This document shows positions 58,746 to 64,000 of a DNA stretch of 64,000 nucleotides, piece by piece (the stretch's first letter is position 1; every line of letters begins with the position of its first letter). The notes below the pieces were generated by a model. The model searched no databases. It was not told the origin of the DNA and worked only from the letters and a program-made list of their open reading frames with translations. The position numbers and the translations under genes were made by a program. Where the stretch lies: NCBI GenBank assembly GCA_019614645.1, contig JABWDB010000002.1:28757501-28821500 (forward strand). The letters run 5' to 3'. This stretch comes from Stratiolaelaps scimitus (taxonomy: Eukaryota > Arthropoda > Arachnida > Mesostigmata > Laelapidae).

Positions 58746-61700
58746 CATATTTTATAAGATAATATGAAAGAACCTGTTTTGCTGTTGGGTAAAGATTACT
58801 GAAAGAGTCGCCAGCCAGACAACAGTTGCTTAGATACTGCTATTATGAACCATAGAACTAGTGTAGTACCCAGCTAATTATATAATTCAACAGCGGATTG
58901 ACATTCACTTGAGTGATAACCGATGAAGCAAGGAAGAACTTTTTATATCAGAGGCTCAGCCGGCCCTAATGATGATCCCGCTGCGTATTGTGCAACTGAA
59001 GTTCACGAATGGTTGAAATGGCATCCATTGTGTTATTTTTCGAACGTTCCACCGAGTCGTTTTGGTCCAAGTGAAATTGAAGCATTGTGGTATGAATTAG
59101 ATATGACAGCCCTCTGGAAACAAAGAACACGGCTACTGAAGAGGTGAAGGATTAAAGTAGAGCGAGGTGTAAGTCAATGATGTGAGTTGTGCTGTGTGTG
59201 TGTTGTATAAAGAAGTATCCATTTCGATTGCAAATCTACATTTTCATTCCCTGAAGCTGCTAATTTACGTCATAGCTCTGTGAACATGCTTTCACCCCTC
59301 CCCCCCTTATATGCACAATCTTGTGCAGAAACGGCTTCTATTTTTGCTGAGCAAGCAATGACATGCGTATGGTCGAGTAGTTGCCCATGGCATGTTCAAC
59401 GAGCTCATGTGACACTCCCTTAATTTCCTTTAGGATACGGGCCATTCGAAGTGTGATTTGTGGTTGAAATCGAAATCTCCAGTGTTAAAGCGCCGACACC
59501 AGTTTCATTGAATTCGAACGAGACATAATTGTGTTCCGTTGGCGGTGGGCATCCAGCCCCTTTCCCATCAGACACACCTTGGCACTGGTCCTTGTGGCAT
59601 TACTACGAGAAATGTCGGGCGAAAAAATCTATAACTTCCTGAGGCCACGGCAAATTTGATTAGACAATAAGCATTGCTCTTTAACCTCATACACCATCCT
59701 CGCGACAAATCTGAATCTTTTCCAGCGCAACGGCTGGCTGACAATCCAGGGAAGTAGCGGTGTAAATTTTAGCAGTAATCATGTAAACAAAACGTGTATC
59801 TACTGCAGCCAAAGTTACTTACTCAAAGGACTTCTTTACGAGCTAATACACGTCTCTTAATAAGCAAATACAGGTGCCCTCTCAGTGTAAAGTGCATTTG
59901 ATCCAAAATCCACGGAGACGGTGTAATCTCCGCAATGAGGAATCAAATCAGAACGCATTTTCTTCCAGCATTCCAAGAATAAAGTTCTTTATATAACAGG
60001 GTTAATGAGAGCGCCTTTAAATGCAAATCGCTTGTCATAGTCCACAATTCTGTTCTCAGTGGCTATCGCGTGTTTCATATCGATAACGCTTTCCCCGAGA
60101 TATTCCCTCTTTCTGACATCACATGTGGACTTCCACTTCCTAGTATCTCATCCTATGGATGGTCTTAAATTGAGCCGGGCTCCACTAGAATTTTATTGTA
60201 GTTTGTGTTCACAAGTCTATGCTATTACTTTAATGCACAATGTGCTTCATTCATGATGGGGTGTTTGTTTTGTTGTCATAATTTAACTTTCGCTACAATG
60301 TTGTCGCTAATAAAATGTATGCCCGATTTTCCTTCTGTTATATTGGTTTCGCTTTTCCTCAGTTTGTTTTTTGAGATACCCTTCTCAATACACGATCCTT
60401 GAATCTAAGAACTCTCTCGCAAAGTTGAATTTTTACAACCGGAAAGGTATTAGCAACTCTGATTGTGTATTTATGAAACTGACTTAGGTAGATCTAAGCA
60501 ATATAACATTAATACGAACAGGATTGAATTAATATCTCTTGTTGTCGTCCACTAATTTGGCTTTCATTTGGCTCGTTCATACTGGTAACTCAGTTAGCTT
60601 CAACCGATTACAACCCTAATCAGTTTTTGGTAATCCACAGGCCAATGAAAAGATAGCGATTCTGCGGCGTCTGCCCGTCTTATAAACACTGGGTAATTCG
60701 CATCATCACATTTGTAACTTAAATTAAATTTCTAGTGAGTGAATTTTTTTCCTGATGGCAAAATAGTTAGGATATGTAAGACTTGAAGCGTACAACATAT
60801 GTACGATAGTAAAAGCGAATATCGGGCAGGCATATCGGTGGAGGTCAAGCAACGACAGAATATTTCCATTGGTAAAATATATCATAAGCAATACCTTTCG
60901 TCGGATGCTTTGTCCATTTTTATCTAAAGCACTGTTATATTCTCACGATTTTAGTACACAGGGGTGCATAGCCCAACCAAGATTCCTTTGAAAATCAGAT
61001 ATATTTATAATGTTTGTTATAGAACTCAGGAGTTGGACTATGTATCATTGTGTCAGTGACCAGAATTGCGTCGAAGTATGGTCTATAAATCAAATTTGGA
61101 ATTCTCCTTCCACCGAGTGAGTAAAATTTGCCACTTTGTTTTGTATTATGCATACTCTATGATCTACACTACCGAACTCATGATATTGAATATTGAAAAT
61201 GTGAAATCCCACAATAAATGACATTTTGACTGACTCGATCGACCAGTGCTAATACTGTTTTCTGTTTAAGGAGTATAAATGATTATAATTGTCTAAGCAC
61301 TTATTTCCTTATACATTGTTGGCAAAGGGGAATTATGTCTCGGGCAGATCAATTCACAATCCTGGCATACAAGAAGTAGTAGTAGTAGTAGTAGCAGAAT
61401 GAGGAGCACGGATGGAGGACAGCGACAGATTCGAGAACAACGACGTCAGATGCAAAAGTTCAGTGGCAACATCAGATTGTCGATACCATCTCTGTCTGTT
61501 TGGCAAAAAGACTAGACAAGGGCGCGGCCCTCATATGCCGGTGACAGCAGACATTACTCTATGACGCGACACATGCGGCGCAGCCACAAGGATGAAATAT
61601 CCACCAACTACCACGACAACTGCTGCTGCGCCGACATCATCATTATCATTGGAATCATCAGTACCAGCAGCAGTAGCAGTAGTAACATCACCACGGATAA

Positions 61701-64000
61701 AGGCAAAGCATCAGGACAATAAGGAGGATTAAGGAGGAGGACCAGTAAACTATAAAAGGATGGAGCGTTATAGGAATGATGCATTTGATAGTGATTGTGT
61801 TTGTCTTGTGTCATGGTATGGTGGACGCTAGATAGATACCAATACGTACAGCGTTCAGAGCACGGACAAGTTGCAGTGGGACTAGATGAAATCAACGGCG
61901 GCATCCTTTTGCGACAATAATAGCAGAGTAGAATATCAGCAAGTCAAACGTTAAAAGGAGAGGTCAGTCGAAAACACAGACAAGAAATAGAAGATTAGAC
62001 TGACATGTGCATATGCAGATATCTATGAATAACCCAACTCGCTCGACCCCTACTAGAAGTTCAGCACCAGCAGCAGATGATATATCAGATTGATAATAAT
62101 AATCAAAATAAATAACGGTCATCATATAACGTAACATTGCAGTCATAATAATCAAAAATAACAAAAAGGTTATATTGTTCATGCGATCGTTGAGGATCAT
62201 GTGAGCCGTCAAATAACGACTCCTCTAGAAATTTAACGAAAAATAAGTACCAGGGACAAGGCCAGTGGAATTCTTACTTGTTTCAACGCTTTGGAACTGG
62301 ATGAGGGGATACATAATTATAGTATTTTACTATATTGAAGACAAGACGTGTCTTATGTCACGCATGGCCCTCGAGGGGATGTTTATTGGTAGAATGCCTC
62401 AGCATATCATATTGTGCGGAACACTAACTTACGGAACTCAAAGACAATACACAGTTTACCCAATGTTCAGCTGATCAACAACCAATCAACACTACAATAA
62501 TGTATCCAGAGGCAATAAAAAGGACCAGCTAACGAGACATCATCCAGTGTTGAAAGAGAAACACAAAATGGAACATGTTGGTAACAAGGCAACCTCACGG
62601 ATATTTTTCTATTAACAGGCTAAATGAATTTTTCGAACAATCGTCGCCAACGCTGCATTTTACCAAACATGGTTTGATATAATGCGGCGATCCAATCAAG
62701 TTGCAGTTTTCCATTCACGCCATGGTAATGATCCTTCGTCTCCTCATAGAATCGAAATATTATAGTTAGTTTTTAGGCCTTTCTTTATATTCCATCTTTT
62801 ATGTAACAACAAGAGCAACCCGGGAAGATTAGCAACACACCAGCAGCACCTAATGCGGCATAGCTTCAGTAACACATAAATTGACTGACTGAGAGGGATG
62901 CACTCAGTTGATCCGCACGTTTCTTGGAAGGTAATCGTTACGAAGAAAAGTCAAATCTCATCAACTCGAGGGTCAGGGCAGTACGGATATCATCATCGAA
63001 TAACCACTCAATGATCAAATGACCGCATGTTCCTCCTTTAACTTCCATAACCATCCGGTAGCCTCCACACGGGCAGTAATTCTGTTGACCTCGTGTATGA
63101 ATATATATATATAGATATACATATAACAGCTCAACTGCCAGCACTAAATGTCGATCGGCATTTCGAGAGTCTCACTTCCTTCTTCTAGCAGCCGTAGCAT
63201 CAACACCAGAATCCTCGTCTCAGAATCCATTGTCATCATCATGTCGGCACTGGAAGCATTCGGCGAGCCTGTACTATTCATAGCCGAGCGAGCCAAACTT
63301 GTCGTCGTAATACAGGTATCGAACTGATTAGTAACAATAACTAACTGAATTCAACTGTAACGGATTCTCCGCAAGTCTACCGAAACGATCCTCAAAATAA
63401 AGGTACTGTGCTTATCGCGTCAATTCAATGAACGACTCAAAGATTATCCGCAAGAATGGCAGTGTCCTCCAAAATCATAAAACGCGTATAACAATAAGGC
63501 CACTCGGTCGGCCGCTGCATGACCGAAGTTTAGGACATCGAAAATGGGACTATTGGAACAGCTGGGTAACTTCCCGTAGTAGATATAGATACAAATAATA
63601 GCGCCGCATGTCGCTGTAGATGGTGGACAAAGTACCACAGGTATTCCTTGAATTATAACTACGACTGCCAATTGATTATATTGCACCTTGTTATATAAAC
63701 TCACCATGTTATACAATACGTTTTAACTAGGGATTGAATTAAAAAGAAAATTTCATAAGCTTTTTCCGAAAATTTAGAACATATATATAGATGCAAATGA
63801 TGTAGAAGATTAGGCACATTGCAATGAGAAATGATGAGCGCTCAATAAGGTTGAGGCAAATTACAGTTACAACATACTACGGTTATTATTTTATCCCTTC
63901 TTCGCGGCAGGCGTTGCGATACTACAACGAAGTATTTTGACTAAATGTTCTTCCGTAAGTAGATTTTTTTTCTTTTTAATCCACTTAGGTGATTACAAAT

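Larger units (their letters stand above)
47550..64000. other. long gene-poor tract with CAG/CAA-rich islands
   Basis: No exon with a recognisable domain was found in about 16 kb. GC-richer islands with many CAA, CAG, GGTGGCGGC or AGC words lie near 49860-50760, 54420-54900, 56130-56660 and 61370-61720. A short TAG/CAG run lies at 61375-61396, an AAT run at 50039-50055 and a (TA)n tract at 54381-54402. It may be upstream intron or regulatory DNA of the zinc-finger gene; this is inference. Confidence 0.35.

Noticed and set aside
58923..59147. 74-codon plus frame with protein-like composition
   Set aside because: No family recognised and no good splice or promoter context; not enough to call a gene.
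1..64000. CRISPR array, bacterial operon or phage-like system
   Set aside because: Spliced genes, SINEs, LINEs and microsatellites show nuclear eukaryotic DNA; no spaced direct-repeat array exists.

Overview
The window is animal nuclear DNA. It is AT-rich, has long intergenic tracts, intron-split genes with GT/AG junctions, many (TA)n and (GT)n microsatellites, and decayed non-LTR retrotransposons, tRNA-derived SINEs and Tc1/mariner elements. An arthropod, perhaps a mite or tick, fits the protein style, the LINE remnants and the low gene density. That placement is inference; nothing here identifies a species.

Four protein-coding genes can be rebuilt exon by exon with matching splice phases. 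(1) 957-4171, minus strand: the 5' part of RAD17, the checkpoint clamp loader. Five exons carry the Walker A and Walker B motifs, and the gene runs off the left edge. (2) 10198-13015, plus strand: a complete five-exon RNF26-type membrane RING E3 ligase of 384 residues. (3) 20705-22795, minus strand: a fatty-acid elongase (ELOVL) with all signature motifs; its first coding exon was not found. (4) 39449-44523, minus strand: the 3' part of an eight-finger C2H2 zinc-finger gene, with introns that hold a Tc1-like transposon, a LINE fragment and other repeats. The four genes have unrelated jobs (DNA damage checkpoint, ER ubiquitin ligase, ER lipid elongation, probable transcription factor) and show no operon-like or pathway link.

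The rest is mostly intergenic or intronic. Recognisable pieces are a frameshifted LINE endonuclease remnant (about 4700-5290), a LINE reverse-transcriptase remnant (18470-18860), a better preserved 5'-truncated LINE (28083-29083) with a second copy inside the zinc-finger gene (43322-43747), a Tc1-like element with long IR/DR-type terminal repeats (40337-41842), a candidate 238-bp MITE (44834-45071), and several SINE heads. CAG/CAA-rich, GC-richer islands (30697-31330, 45690-46150, 49860-50760, 54420-54900, 61370-61720) look like UTR or promoter-proximal DNA but have no supported reading frame. A few short candidate exons (13593-13842, 25624-25850, 46688-47521) are listed with low confidence.

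I found no CRISPR array, rRNA, confident tRNA gene or clearly new biological system. The most interesting structures are the IR/DR architecture of the Tc1-like element and the clustering of repeats in the zinc-finger gene's introns.
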